Notes: a model not told the origin generated them from the sequence alone. DNA of 64,000 bases from Hominiventricola aquisgranensis (GCF_040096225.1 NZ_JBBMFC010000002.1:124001-188000); one strand, 5' to 3'. Counted from the stretch's first letter, positions 33,922-43,108 are shown. Translations and numbers: made by a program.

Positions 33922-33964
33922 ACAAAAAATATATGTTAGAAGATAAAAGAAAGGGATGAAATGA

Positions 33965-35476
33965 ATGAGAGGATTATATTCTTCAAAGACCAAGATCCGT
34001 CATGAGATTTTTACAGAGATCGCCCGCATGGCTTATGAAGACGGAGACTGCAGACAGATGGAGCAGCTTCCGTATAAGATCGTACCGGGGGAGGTTGCTT
34101 CTTATAGAGAAAGTATTTTTTTGGAGAGAGCGGTTGTAGGAGAGAGACTTCGTGTGGCACTTGGTCTTTCTCTTAGGAAGATTTCCGAGCATTCCCTGAT
34201 CTCCGAGGGAGTGGAGAACAGTCTGGTGGAGGAAAAATATTATGAACCGCCTCTGATCAATATTATTAAATTTGCCTGTCATGCCTGTCCAGAGAACCGG
34301 GTGATCGTGACCGAAGGATGTCAGGGCTGTCTGGAACATCCATGTAAAGAGGTCTGTCCGAAGGGAGCTATTTCCATGGTAAATGGAAAGTCTCACGTTG
34401 ATCCGGAGAAATGTATCAAATGTGGCAGATGCGTGGAGGCCTGTCCCTATAATGCGATCATTCATCAGGAACGTCCGTGTGCAAAAGCCTGTGGCATGAA
34501 TGCTATTCATTCTGATGAACATGGAAGAGCTGAGATTGATCAGGAGAAATGTGTGTCCTGTGGTATGTGTCTGGTCAGCTGTCCGTTCAGTGCCATCGTT
34601 GACAAAGGTCAGATTTTCCAGACCATTCTTGCCATGAAGACAGGTACTCCGGTTTATGCGATCGTTGCACCGGCGGTAGCTGGTCAGTTCGGACCGGATA
34701 TGAAGCCGGAGAAGATCCGCCCGGCATTCCAGGCATTGGGATTCGAGGATGTGATCGAAGTAGCGGTAGGAGCAGATCTCTGTACCATTGAAGAAGCAAA
34801 GGATTTTATGAAGGAAGTACCGGAAGAGCTGCCATTCATGGCAACTTCCTGCTGTCCGGCATGGTCCATGATGGCGAAGAAGCTGTTCCCGGAGCAGGCA
34901 AAATGTATCTCCATGGCATTGACACCTATGGTGCTTACTGCCCGTCTGATCAAACAGCAGAATCCAGACTGCAAGATTGTCTTTGTAGGACCTTGTGCAG
35001 CGAAGAAGTTGGAAGCCAGCCGGAAAACTATCCGCAGCTATGTAGATTTTGTACTGACATTTGAAGAGCTGCAAGGTATGTTTGATGCCAAAGGGGTAGA
35101 CTTCAAGGAACTGCCGGATGGAGAGCCGCTGATGCAGGCAAGTGCTGATGGCCGTGGATTTGCGTCAAGCGGTGGTGTGGCATCTGCAGTAGTTAACGCG
35201 ATCCGTAGAATGGAACCGAACCGTGAGGTGAAAGTAGTCAGCGCAGAAGGTCTCGCCAATTGTAAGAAGATGCTGCAGCTTGCAAAGGCTGGAAAATACA
35301 ATGGATATCTGTTGGAAGGCATGGCCTGTCCAGGCGGTTGCATTGCCGGAGCAGGAACTATTCAGCCGATTAAGAAGACAGCAGCTTCGTTGGAACAGAT
35401 GAAGAAGCAGGCACCTTTTGAGGAAAGTATGGATACGGTATACGATGCTATGCTTCCAATCCTCGAAAAGCTATAA
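33965..35476 (+). CDS. Monomeric [FeFe] hydrogenase, group B type
   Basis: A 503-residue protein. The N-terminal half has a CHACP-like Cys set, CQGCLEHPCKEVCP, and ferredoxin motifs CIKCGRCVEACP and CVSCGMCLVSCP, so several [4Fe-4S] clusters. The H-cluster domain has TSCCPAW at 294-300, GPCAAKK with Cys344, and GMACPGGC with Cys455 and Cys459, giving the four cysteine ligands. The second motif reads VGPC instead of the MPC of classical group A enzymes, as expected for group B. The role is probably H2 evolution or sensing with ferredoxin. Maturases (HydEFG) are not in this window. Confidence 0.85.
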   Translation: MRGLYSSKTKIRHEIFTEIARMAYEDGDCRQMEQLPYKIVPGEVASYRESIFLERAVVGERLRVALGLSLRKISEHSLISEGVENSLVEEKYYEPPLINIIKFACHACPENRVIVTEGCQGCLEHPCKEVCPKGAISMVNGKSHVDPEKCIKCGRCVEACPYNAIIHQERPCAKACGMNAIHSDEHGRAEIDQEKCVSCGMCLVSCPFSAIVDKGQIFQTILAMKTGTPVYAIVAPAVAGQFGPDMKPEKIRPAFQALGFEDVIEVAVGADLCTIEEAKDFMKEVPEELPFMATSCCPAWSMMAKKLFPEQAKCISMALTPMVLTARLIKQQNPDCKIVFVGPCAAKKLEASRKTIRSYVDFVLTFEELQGMFDAKGVDFKELPDGEPLMQASADGRGFASSGGVASAVVNAIRRMEPNREVKVVSAEGLANCKKMLQLAKAGKYNGYLLEGMACPGGCIAGAGTIQPIKKTAASLEQMKKQAPFEESMDTVYDAMLPILEKL

Positions 35477-35492
35477 ACCTATAAAGTAATGC

Positions 35493-35572
35493 AAAATATC
35501 CATGGAAATGAACCGCATGCTTACATGAGCGGAGCATAGCCATGGATATTTTATGTGGCGCATAGCGCTACA
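35493..35572 (+). terminator. Terminator region between hydrogenase and bioY
   Basis: AAAATATCCATGG (35493-35505) pairs with CCATGGATATTTT (35540-35552), enclosing CCGC/GCGG. A second hairpin TGTGGCGC/GCGCTACA follows at about 35554-35572. The two convergent genes probably share this region for termination. Nothing else is seen in 35477-35608. Confidence 0.65.
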
Positions 35573-35608
35573 TGAGCAAAATGGAAAGCCTCGAAGGGAC
35601 GATTTTAT

Positions 35609-36157
35609 TTACTGCAGATTGATTCCGCCTCTGGTCAGTGTTTTGCGGATGACAACGGCAACCAGCATAGCACCCAGTACGGACAGTATATCTTTTGCCA
35701 GATACGGTACAGATACCAGCAGAAAGGCTGCCGGAAAAGTGATCTGAGCAATGATAGAGTAGTGGAAGGCACCCAGTACATGGCAGATCAGTAAGCCCAC
35801 AACACCAAGACCGAAGGAAGCGACTTTATTTTTTAGATGAAGCCCAAGACCACAGAAAAATGCCAGGAACAGGAAACCATAGAGGAAACCGCCAGTGTAG
35901 CCCACCAGTTTTCCGATACCTGCAGTCATACCGGTGAAGACAGGAACTCCGGCAAAGCCAAGCAGAAGGTATAACAGGACACATAAAGTTCCGTTTTTAC
36001 GGCCAAGCACATAACCGCACAGAGCCACTGCGAATGTCTGAAGGGTGATAGGTACGCCGGATGGCATAGGAATCTGTAAAATAGAGAGAACTGCCAGAAC
36101 AGCAGTAAACATACCGATGGTTGTAATAGTTGCGGTGTTAAATGAATGTTCTTTCAT
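35609..36157 (-). CDS. bioY: Biotin ECF transporter S component
   Basis: A 182-residue membrane protein with six helices and BioY family landmarks: IPMPSGVPITLQTFAVALCGYVLG near the N-terminus, and GKLVGYTGGFLYGF. It binds biotin and works with a shared energy-coupling module not encoded here. A BirA operator overlaps its ribosome binding site, so expression is expected to be repressed by biotin. Confidence 0.93.
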   Translation of the reverse strand: MKEHSFNTATITTIGMFTAVLAVLSILQIPMPSGVPITLQTFAVALCGYVLGRKNGTLCVLLYLLLGFAGVPVFTGMTAGIGKLVGYTGGFLYGFLFLAFFCGLGLHLKNKVASFGLGVVGLLICHVLGAFHYSIIAQITFPAAFLLVSVPYLAKDILSVLGAMLVAVVIRKTLTRGGINLQ

Positions 36158-36192
36158 AATAGTAAACTCCTTACTGAAATTTGTTTACTATT
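36158..36192 (-). promoter_or_regulatory. BirA (biotin repressor) operator
   Basis: A perfect inverted repeat, AATAGTAAAC (36158-36167) and GTTTACTATT (36183-36192), with a 15-bp spacer immediately upstream of the bioY ATG. This arrangement matches Firmicute BirA sites. The spacer holds the AAGGAG ribosome binding site. Confidence 0.85.
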
Positions 36193-36224
36193 ATAGAAAG
36201 AATTCATTCGAAAGTCAAGTTTCG

Positions 36225-36599
36225 TTATTCTGAGATTATTTTGTGGGAGAGCTGCTTGATCTTTTCAAAGCTCTCATCGCTGATCACGTGCTCCATACGG
36301 CAGGCATCTTTTTTTGCAATCTCTTCGGCCACACCGATAGAAATCAGAAACTGGCTGATAACCAGGTGGCGTTCATAGATCTTCAGTGCGATGGATAAGC
36401 CGGATCCAGTCAGGATCAGATTACCGTGTTCATCCAGCGTTACAAAGCCATTCTCACGAAGTCGCTTCATGGCAACACTGACACTTGGCTTGCTGTATTC
36501 CAGATAGTTAGCTACATCAATGGAGCGGACATTTCCAAGTTCTCTTGAGAGAACCAGTATTGCTTCCAGATAATCTTCTGGTGATTCCTGCATTTTCAT
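36225..36599 (-). CDS. DtxR/MntR-family metal-dependent transcriptional regulator
   Basis: A 124-residue protein with an N-terminal winged helix (MKMQESPEDYLEAILVLSRE, then RSIDVANYLEYSKPSVSVAMKRL) and a dimerisation region with metal-ligand candidates E and H in CRMEHVISDESFEKI. It lacks the SH3-like third domain, as MntR does. Such proteins repress Mn2+ or Fe2+ uptake genes. Its targets are not obvious here; it lies just upstream of bioY on the same strand, 26 bp from the BirA operator. Confidence 0.87.
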   Translation of the reverse strand: MKMQESPEDYLEAILVLSRELGNVRSIDVANYLEYSKPSVSVAMKRLRENGFVTLDEHGNLILTGSGLSIALKIYERHLVISQFLISIGVAEEIAKKDACRMEHVISDESFEKIKQLSHKIISE

Positions 36600-36667
36600 A
36601 GGATCATTCCCCCGTTGTTAATAGATTGTCATGCACACAGCATAACACAGTTGAACTTGGATTGCAA

Positions 36668-36696
36668 TTGAAAATCCTGTGGAAAGCAGGTATAAT
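36668..36696 (+). promoter_or_regulatory. Promoter of the VWA/AAA operon
   Basis: TTGAAA (36668-36673), 17-bp spacer, TATAAT (36691-36696). The resulting start near 36703 rules out the longer ORF start and supports the ATG at 36722. Confidence 0.72.
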
Positions 36697-36721
36697 GATG
36701 CATGGAAAAGGGGGAAAGGCT

Positions 36722-38065
36722 ATGGCTCTGGTTAGTCAGTCTGAACTGGCGGGAAAAATAATCAAATTGACCGCCATGCGGTTGGATACAAAGCTTCCAT
36801 GGCTTACGGAAGCCATTCATCTGCCGGAATGTAGTTTTGATTTAAAACAGACATCTGGAACAGACGGAAGCAGGCTTTGCTGGAATACAGAAGAGGTCTT
36901 TAAGACCTACGCAGAAGATCCCGTTCTTCTGGAACGGAGATACCTGCATCTGATCCTCCATCTTCTCTATCTGCATCCTTATCGCAGAAAAAAAGAGACA
37001 GAATACCTTTGGTGGCTGGCCTGTGACTTGCTGACGGAATACCGCATAGACCGAATGAATATAGCAGGGTTTGAACGCCCTGTTCCTGTGGGCAGAAGCC
37101 GGATCTATCGAAAACTCAAGGAAGAAAAGGTTGTGCTTCAGGAACATTCGCTGGCACTCTGGCTGGAGAAGCTAAAGCCAGAGATGATAAAGGAACTGGA
37201 AAATGTTTTTCGAAGAGATGAGCATGCATACTGGCGACAGATGGAAGCATCCTTGCCGTCAGAACAGCGAATCCGCAGGGAAAAGATGCCAGATCAGGTA
37301 GTTGTCGGACTGCAAAAGCAGCTGACGGCAATGCATCGCTGGCGAACGGTCTTTGAGTCATTGGAGCTGCGGAAAAGTGAACACAGGCGGCAGAAGGGCG
37401 GAAGCGCCGGAGACGTGGAAGAGATGATCGTGCTTCAGAAGGAACGAGGATATGACTACCGGCAGTTTTTGCAGCAGTTTGCAGTGACTGGTGAGGAACG
37501 ATGTCTGGATATGGACAGTTTTGACTATATTCCTTATGATTACAGCCGTCGGATGTATGAACGGCTGGTGCTTCTGGAACCGTTGGAATATAAGGAAGTC
37601 CGCCGTTTATCGGATCTGGTGATCGCCATTGATACATCAGGCTCCTGTTCCGGGGAGATTGTGCGGCGGTTTTTGGAGGAGACCTGGAGCATCCTCAATA
37701 CAGAAGGGCAATTCTTTCGGAAAATGAACATCCATGTGATCCAGTGTGACTGTGTGATCCAGGAACATGAACAGATCACCTGCGAGGAAGAGTGGAAAGA
37801 GTATCTTGACAAGATCACCGTAAAAGGTGGAGGAGATACAGATTTTACGCCGGTGTTCCGGCTGGTGGAGAAACTGCAGAAAAATGGCAGGCTGAAAAAT
37901 CTGAAAGGACTTCTCTATTTTACGGATGGAGATGGTATCTATCCAACGGAACGTCCAGAATATGAAACCGCCTTTGTATTTTTGAATGAAGCACTGAAAA
38001 AAGGAAAACCGCCAGCATGGGCACACAGCCTGACACTGGATCTATGCGAGGAGACGACCACATGA
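36722..38065 (+). CDS. VWA-like domain protein with DUF2201-type N-terminus
   Basis: A 447-residue soluble protein. The N-terminal part has an HLILHLLYLHPYRR metallopeptidase-like helix of the DUF2201 type. The C-terminal part is a VWA-like domain with the MIDAS motif DTSGSCSG and later GGGDTDF and FTDGDG. The start at 36722 follows GGGGGAAAGG and fits the mapped promoter. It overlaps the AAA ATPase gene as ATGA. VWA proteins paired with MoxR ATPases act as metal-dependent chaperone or insertion machines; the client is unknown. Confidence 0.8.
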   Translation: MALVSQSELAGKIIKLTAMRLDTKLPWLTEAIHLPECSFDLKQTSGTDGSRLCWNTEEVFKTYAEDPVLLERRYLHLILHLLYLHPYRRKKETEYLWWLACDLLTEYRIDRMNIAGFERPVPVGRSRIYRKLKEEKVVLQEHSLALWLEKLKPEMIKELENVFRRDEHAYWRQMEASLPSEQRIRREKMPDQVVVGLQKQLTAMHRWRTVFESLELRKSEHRRQKGGSAGDVEEMIVLQKERGYDYRQFLQQFAVTGEERCLDMDSFDYIPYDYSRRMYERLVLLEPLEYKEVRRLSDLVIAIDTSGSCSGEIVRRFLEETWSILNTEGQFFRKMNIHVIQCDCVIQEHEQITCEEEWKEYLDKITVKGGGDTDFTPVFRLVEKLQKNGRLKNLKGLLYFTDGDGIYPTERPEYETAFVFLNEALKKGKPPAWAHSLTLDLCEETTT

Positions 38066-39552
38066 ATATAAGGGAAGCAAAAGAAGAGATCATTCGCACC
38101 ATAAAGGCCTATACGGCTGTGGATGAAGATGATCAGCCAGTGATCCCGATATCTGCCCAGCGTCCATTGCTTTTGATGGGACCGCCGGGAATCGGTAAAA
38201 CAGCGGTGATGGAGCAGGCATCAAAAGCCTGTGGTGTGGGACTTCTGTCCTATACGATCACCCACCATACCAGACAGAGTGCAGTAGGATTACCGGAGCT
38301 TGTTCACAGGACCTATGGGGAAAAGGAATATACGGTCACCCAGTATACGATGAGTGAGATCATTGGTTCTGTCTATGAATATATGGAACGGACCGGTCAT
38401 AAAAAGGGAATTCTGTTTATTGATGAGATCAACTGTGTATCGGAGACGCTGGCGCCGACGATCCTGCAGTTCTTACAGTTTAAGACGTTTGGTACCCATA
38501 AGGTTCCTGATGGCTGGATCATTGCGGCTGCAGGGAATCCTTCGGAATACAATGCATCCGTTCGGGAACTCGACATGGCGGCGCTGGACCGGGTGCGCCT
38601 GATCCATGTGGAAGCAGACTTTGGCGTATGGGAGACTTACGCACAGAAGCGACAGGTACATCCGGCCATATTGTCCTATCTGGCTATGCATCCAGAATCT
38701 TTTTACAGGGTGGAGCTGACCAGAGAAAAGAGACAGTTTGTGACTGCCAGAGGCTGGGAAGATCTGTCACGGACATTGAAGGAATATGAACGGCAGGAGT
38801 TGCAAGTGACCGATGCTTTTATGGAAGAATTTCTGCGGTGTCCTCAGATCGCGGCGGATTTTTCTACCTATTACAGGCTTTACCAGGCGACGGCCGGAGC
38901 GTGGAAGATTCCGGAGTATCTGAAAGGAACTCTGACAGCTAAGGAACGGGCGGCACTTCTGGAACAGTGGAAGAATGCCGGAGCAGAAGAGCGTTGTATG
39001 GCTGTGCGTCATCTGCTGGCGGCAGCTTCCCGGTGGATGAGTGACCTAGGAAGAGAGAGCCGATATCTGAAGCGGGAAAAAGAAGTGCTGGAACAGTTGG
39101 TGATGGCTGCAGGGACAAGGACTTCTGCAGAATTTTTTGCAGATCGGGAGCAGGCGCGCCGGATCAAAAAGGAACATGGCATCTTAGAAAGCTGGGAAGA
39201 AAAGCTGGAAATCCATGTGGATCGGGAACTGAAAGATTGCCTGTTAGGGCGGCAGATGACCGGACAGCAGACATCGGAGCAGATACGCAAGGAGCAGGCC
39301 GGACTGGAAGCAAAGCGGGAAGAACTGGTCAGAGCACTTAACAGAACAACGGAAGATCTGAAAAGTGTATTCGGAGAAGATCTGGAGCTGGCCGACTGGC
39401 TGGGAGGAATCCGGGAACAAGGAGATTATGAATGGTGTGGGTTTGATGCCTCCGGGTATGATCCACTCATGATAGAAAAAAGATTAGAACAACAAGTAAA
39501 GCGCCAGATGGCGGAAATGGAGGAGCATTATGAAACTGATGATCGCATCTGA
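38062..39552 (+). CDS. MoxR-like AAA ATPase
   Basis: A 496-residue AAA+ ATPase. Walker A GPPGIGKT is at about residues 47-54, Walker B GILFIDEIN, sensor 1 AAAGNPSEYN and an arginine-finger region LDMAALDRVR. A long C-terminal helical part ends in a coiled coil (EQQVKRQMAEMEEHYE). The start at 38062 overlaps the VWA gene; its end overlaps the phosphodiesterase by 23 bp. Partner of the VWA protein. Confidence 0.85.
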   Translation: MNIREAKEEIIRTIKAYTAVDEDDQPVIPISAQRPLLLMGPPGIGKTAVMEQASKACGVGLLSYTITHHTRQSAVGLPELVHRTYGEKEYTVTQYTMSEIIGSVYEYMERTGHKKGILFIDEINCVSETLAPTILQFLQFKTFGTHKVPDGWIIAAAGNPSEYNASVRELDMAALDRVRLIHVEADFGVWETYAQKRQVHPAILSYLAMHPESFYRVELTREKRQFVTARGWEDLSRTLKEYERQELQVTDAFMEEFLRCPQIAADFSTYYRLYQATAGAWKIPEYLKGTLTAKERAALLEQWKNAGAEERCMAVRHLLAAASRWMSDLGRESRYLKREKEVLEQLVMAAGTRTSAEFFADREQARRIKKEHGILESWEEKLEIHVDRELKDCLLGRQMTGQQTSEQIRKEQAGLEAKREELVRALNRTTEDLKSVFGEDLELADWLGGIREQGDYEWCGFDASGYDPLMIEKRLEQQVKRQMAEMEEHYETDDRI

Positions 39553-40072
39553 TATTCATGGATCTGCATATTATTGCAGAAAATTACTGGAGGCATATGA
39601 CAGGGAGAAGGCAGGACGTATGGTGATCCTGGGAGATATCCTTTATCATGGACCGCGCAATGACCTTCCGAAAGAATATGCACCAAAGGAAGTGATCGCT
39701 ATGTTAAATCCGAGAAAGAAGGACCTGCTGTGTGTACGCGGAAACTGTGATACAGAAGTGGATCAGATGGTACTGGAATTTCCAATCCTCGCGGATTATG
39801 GATTTTTATACGAGAAAGGGCGCATGATCTTCCTGACTCATGGACATGTATTTAATGAAAAGAACCTGCCGATGCTGGGCAAAGGAGATATCCTGCTTCA
39901 TGGACATACTCATGTGCCGGTATGTCGGGAGCATGAAGACTATATTTATATGAATCCAGGATCTGTATCAATTCCGAAAGAGAACAGTGCACACAGCTAT
40001 ATGACTTATGAGGATGGACTGTTCCAGTGGAAGGATCTGGATGGGACGGTATATATGGAATATCGTATATAA
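39530..40072 (+). CDS. yfcE: YfcE-type metallophosphoesterase
   Basis: A 180-residue calcineurin-like phosphodiesterase. The full metal-site set is visible: DIHGS at 8-12, GDILYHGPRN, GNCD, THGHVF and HGHTHVP. E. coli YfcE cleaves phosphodiesters with Mn2+; the natural substrate is unknown. Translationally coupled to the AAA gene by overlap. Confidence 0.88.
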   Translation: MKLMIASDIHGSAYYCRKLLEAYDREKAGRMVILGDILYHGPRNDLPKEYAPKEVIAMLNPRKKDLLCVRGNCDTEVDQMVLEFPILADYGFLYEKGRMIFLTHGHVFNEKNLPMLGKGDILLHGHTHVPVCREHEDYIYMNPGSVSIPKENSAHSYMTYEDGLFQWKDLDGTVYMEYRI

Positions 40073-40086
40073 TGTATAAAAAGTAC

Positions 40087-40114
40087 TTGCATTTGCAAAA
40101 AAATGCATTATAAT
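40087..40114 (+). promoter_or_regulatory. Promoter of the amino-acid ABC transporter, with TGCAT dyad
   Basis: TTGCAT (40087-40092), 16-bp spacer, TATAAT (40109-40114). TGCAT (40088-40092) and ATGCA (40103-40107) form an inverted repeat between the -35 and -10, a possible operator. Similar TGCAT/GCATA elements occur at the permease promoter and before argH. Confidence 0.6.
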
Positions 40115-40161
40115 AAACTCCAGACAGGTCATAAAGACCATTTGTTAGAGGAGGAAACATT

Positions 40162-41031
40162 ATGAAAAAGAAAATTGTAAGCGTGATGCTTTGCGCAGCA
40201 ATGGCAACCACCGTTCTTGCAGGATGTGGAAGCAGCAATACCGCATCTACAGATGCAGCAGCCGAGGAGACTGCTGAGGATGTAGAGGCTGAAGCTACTA
40301 AAGAAGAGGCTGAGGACGCAGAGGCTGCTGAAGAGGCAACAGATGCAGCAGAAGTTACTACTGTTGAGCCGGGTGTTCTGACTATGGGAACCAACGCAAC
40401 ATTTCCACCATATGAGTACAAAGACGGAGACGATGTCGTAGGTATCGACGCTGAGATCGCTCAGGCACTGGCTGATAAGTTAGGACTTCAGCTTGAGATC
40501 GTGGATATGGATTTTGATTCTCTGGTTGCTTCTGTACAGTCTGGCAAGATCGACATGAGTCTTGCAGGTATGACGGTAACTGAGGAGAGAAAGCAGAACG
40601 TAGATTTTACGGATTCTTATGCAACAGGTGTTCAGGTTATCATCGTAAAAGAGGATTCTGATATCGCTTCTGCAGATGATCTGGAAGGCAAGCTGATCGG
40701 TGTTCAGCAGGGAACTACCGGTCATCTGTACTGTGCTGATGATTTCGGCGAGGATAACGTAATTCCTTATGCGAATGGAGCTACTGCTGTACAGGCATTA
40801 CTTCAGGGTAAGGTTGACTGTGTAGTTATCGATCAGGAGCCGGCGAAAGCATTCGTAGAGGCTAACGAGGGACTGAAGATCCTTGAGACTGCATACACCA
40901 CAGAGGATTATGCAGCAGCTGTATCCAAAGACAATCCAGCACTGACTGCAGCACTGAACAGCGCACTTCAGGAGCTGAAAGACGATGGAACGATTCAGGG
41001 AATCCTTGATAAATACATCAAAGCAGAATAA
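40162..41031 (+). CDS. Polar amino-acid ABC transporter binding lipoprotein
   Basis: A 289-residue family-3 solute-binding protein. It has a lipoprotein signal (MATTVLAGC) and then an ~50-residue Ala/Glu/Asp/Thr-rich linker. The binding domain starts at VLTMGTNATFPPYEY, with DMDFDSLVASVQSGKIDMSLAGMTVTEER and GVQQGTTGH typical of the family. Ligand class: polar amino acid, possibly basic. The permease and ATPase follow after a terminator. Confidence 0.9.
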   Translation: MKKKIVSVMLCAAMATTVLAGCGSSNTASTDAAAEETAEDVEAEATKEEAEDAEAAEEATDAAEVTTVEPGVLTMGTNATFPPYEYKDGDDVVGIDAEIAQALADKLGLQLEIVDMDFDSLVASVQSGKIDMSLAGMTVTEERKQNVDFTDSYATGVQVIIVKEDSDIASADDLEGKLIGVQQGTTGHLYCADDFGEDNVIPYANGATAVQALLQGKVDCVVIDQEPAKAFVEANEGLKILETAYTTEDYAAAVSKDNPALTAALNSALQELKDDGTIQGILDKYIKAE

Positions 41032-41056
41032 CTTCTGAATCTGAAAAGAGTACAGG

Positions 41057-41089
41057 CGGAGGTGTTCCGTATGGGGCACCTCCGTTTTT
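41057..41089 (+). terminator. Intrinsic terminator between binding protein and permease genes
   Basis: CGGAGGTG (41057-41064) pairs with CACCTCCG (41077-41084) followed by TTTTT. It makes the binding protein transcript largely separate from the permease-ATPase unit. Confidence 0.88.
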
Positions 41090-41153
41090 CCTGCATAAAA
41101 GCAGAAAACAACCATACTGAAACTGCGTGGATATATAAGAAACAATCTAAGAC

Positions 41154-41200
41154 TTGCTTTTTATATATCCATACTGTAGAATAAATGCATATTTATGCGT
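41154..41200 (+). promoter_or_regulatory. Promoter of the permease-ATPase unit
   Basis: TTGCTT (41154-41159), 17-bp spacer, TAGAAT (41177-41182). Downstream, TGCAT-ATTT-ATGC (41186-41198) is a dyad like that at 40088. GGATATATAA and TTATATATCC further form an inverted repeat around 41129-41170. Confidence 0.6.
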
Positions 41201-41266
41201 AAAAGCAAGTGGCAGAGTTTATCTGTACTTAGATATGAAGCGAGGGAAATGAAAGGAGCCATAATT

Positions 41267-41989
41267 ATGTGGGAAAGTCTTAAGATGGGGTTCTATCAGA
41301 CATTCATACTGGAAGATAACTACCAGTATTTTGTAAAAGGTCTGGGAACCACACTGACGGTAACTGTTTTTGCTTTGGTCATAGGTGTGATCATCGGTGT
41401 ACTGGTGGCAATCATCCGTTCTGCATACGATCAGCAGCCGGAGAGAAAGAAAGGACTGCTGCTTAAGATCCTTAATGGAATCTGTAAAGTGTATCTGACG
41501 GTGATCCGTGGAACGCCTATGATGGTACAGCTTCTGATCATGTGGTTTGTAGTGTGGGCAAGCGCCAGATCTACAGACAGTAACATGATGAAATGTGCGA
41601 TCCTGGCATTTGGAATCAATTCAGGTGCTTATGTGGCTGAGATCTTCCGTTCCGGAATTATGTCTATTGATAAAGGACAGATGGAAGCAGGCCGTTCGGT
41701 TGGACTGACTTATGCAGCAACCATGCGTTATATTATTATTCCGCAGGCATTTAAAAATGTATTGCCGGCACTTGGCAACGAGCTGATCACTCTTGTAAAA
41801 GAGACTTCTGTTGTAACTGTTATTGGCCTTCGGGATCTGACTAAGGGAGCTATGATCGTTCAGTCCAAGACTTATCAGGCATTGATTCCGTATTTTGCGA
41901 TTGCAGCAATCTATCTGGTGATCGTAATGTTCCTGACATGGGTCATGGGCAAAATGGAAAGGAGACTGAGACAGAGTGATTTACGTTAA
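41267..41989 (+). CDS. Polar amino-acid ABC transporter permease
   Basis: A 240-residue HisM/GlnP-type permease. It has about five helices, VIRGTPMMVQLLIMW, and the EAA loop EAGRSVGLTYAATMRYIIIPQAFKN-like segment. The ATG at 41267 follows AAAGGAG; an upstream in-frame ATG is not preferred. Overlaps the ATPase gene by 14 bp. Confidence 0.92.
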   Translation: MWESLKMGFYQTFILEDNYQYFVKGLGTTLTVTVFALVIGVIIGVLVAIIRSAYDQQPERKKGLLLKILNGICKVYLTVIRGTPMMVQLLIMWFVVWASARSTDSNMMKCAILAFGINSGAYVAEIFRSGIMSIDKGQMEAGRSVGLTYAATMRYIIIPQAFKNVLPALGNELITLVKETSVVTVIGLRDLTKGAMIVQSKTYQALIPYFAIAAIYLVIVMFLTWVMGKMERRLRQSDLR

Positions 41990-42698
41990 AGGATTATCCA
42001 AATCATTTGGTGACAATCAGGTCATTAAAAATATTGATATGCATATTACTCCGGGAGAGAAAGTGGTTATTATCGGACCGTCCGGTTCTGGTAAATCCAC
42101 ATTTCTGCGGTGTCTGAATCTGCTGGAGATCCCGACAGGTGGAACCATCACCTTTGATGGACAGGAAATCACCGCTCCAGGTGTTGATATCAATAAGGTC
42201 CGCCGTCATATGGGTATGGTGTTCCAGCATTTTAATCTGTTCAATAACCTGACAGTAAAAGATAACATTATGCTGGGACCGGTGAAACAGAAGCTGATGA
42301 CCAAAGAGGAAGCAGAAGCGGAAGCCATGCGTCTTCTGAAACTGGTCAATCTGGAAGAAAAAGCAGATGCTTATCCGGCACAGCTTTCCGGTGGACAGAA
42401 GCAGCGTATTGCAATCGTCCGTTCTTTGGCTATGAAGCCGCGGGTCATGCTGTTCGATGAGCCGACATCCGCACTGGATCCAGAGATGGTAGGCGAGGTT
42501 CTGGAGCTGATGAAGAAGCTTGCTGACGATGGTATGACCATGGTGGTTGTAACCCATGAGATGGGCTTTGCAAGAGAAGTGGCAACCAGAGTGGTATTCA
42601 TGGATGAAGGAATCATTATGGAGGAAAATACTCCGCAGGAGATCTTCAACAATCCACAAAATGAGAGACTGAAAAGTTTTCTTGCAAAAGTGTTGTGA
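41976..42698 (+). CDS. Polar amino-acid ABC transporter ATPase (GlnQ/ArtP type)
   Basis: A 240-residue ABC ATPase with Walker A GPSGSGKS, Q-loop VFQHFNLF, signature LSGGQKQR, Walker B VMLFDEPTSALD and VVTHEM. The GTG start at 41976 is inside the permease end. Complete polar amino-acid importer together with 40162 and 41267. Confidence 0.93.
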   Translation: MIYVKGLSKSFGDNQVIKNIDMHITPGEKVVIIGPSGSGKSTFLRCLNLLEIPTGGTITFDGQEITAPGVDINKVRRHMGMVFQHFNLFNNLTVKDNIMLGPVKQKLMTKEEAEAEAMRLLKLVNLEEKADAYPAQLSGGQKQRIAIVRSLAMKPRVMLFDEPTSALDPEMVGEVLELMKKLADDGMTMVVVTHEMGFAREVATRVVFMDEGIIMEENTPQEIFNNPQNERLKSFLAKVL

Positions 42699-42751
42699 TT
42701 TTTAATGTTCTGTGTTAATATATATCTGTTTGACACAGAGGAGGTGGGTAA

Positions 42752-42991
42752 ATGACGATTTTGAAATATGTCCTCATGGTACTTTTTGTACTGGTGTGTA
42801 TTATTGCAACCGTTCTGGTTCTGATGCAGGAAGGCAGATCTCAGGGACTTGGTGCTATCGCAGGTGCTGCAGAGACTTACTGGGGTAAGAATAAAGGACG
42901 TTCCATGGAAGGAAATCTTGTGAAATGGACGAAGATTCTGGCAGTAGTTTTCTTCTTGCTGGCAATCGTTCTGAATCTGGATATTTTTTAA
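42752..42991 (+). CDS. secG: Preprotein translocase subunit SecG
   Basis: A 79-residue protein with two membrane helices and the SecG-typical loop VLMQEGRSQGLGAIAGAAE. Stabilises and accelerates the SecYE channel. Followed by a terminator, then rnr and smpB. The secG-rnr-smpB order is the common Firmicute arrangement. Confidence 0.93.
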   Translation: MTILKYVLMVLFVLVCIIATVLVLMQEGRSQGLGAIAGAAETYWGKNKGRSMEGNLVKWTKILAVVFFLLAIVLNLDIF

Positions 42992-43038
42992 TATTCAGAA
43001 GACTGCGAATGTCTCTGAATAACTTTACAGATTTACAG

Positions 43039-43070
43039 GGCACTCTTGGACATCAGGAGTGCCTTTTGTT
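43039..43070 (+). terminator. Intrinsic terminator after secG
   Basis: GGCACTC (43039-43045) pairs with GAGTGCC (43057-43063), followed by TTTTGTT. It lies 38 bp before the rnr start and may be partial. Confidence 0.82.
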
Positions 43071-43108
43071 ATCTGATGAAATAAGAAAATGTAAGTGAGG
43101 TGAAGATC

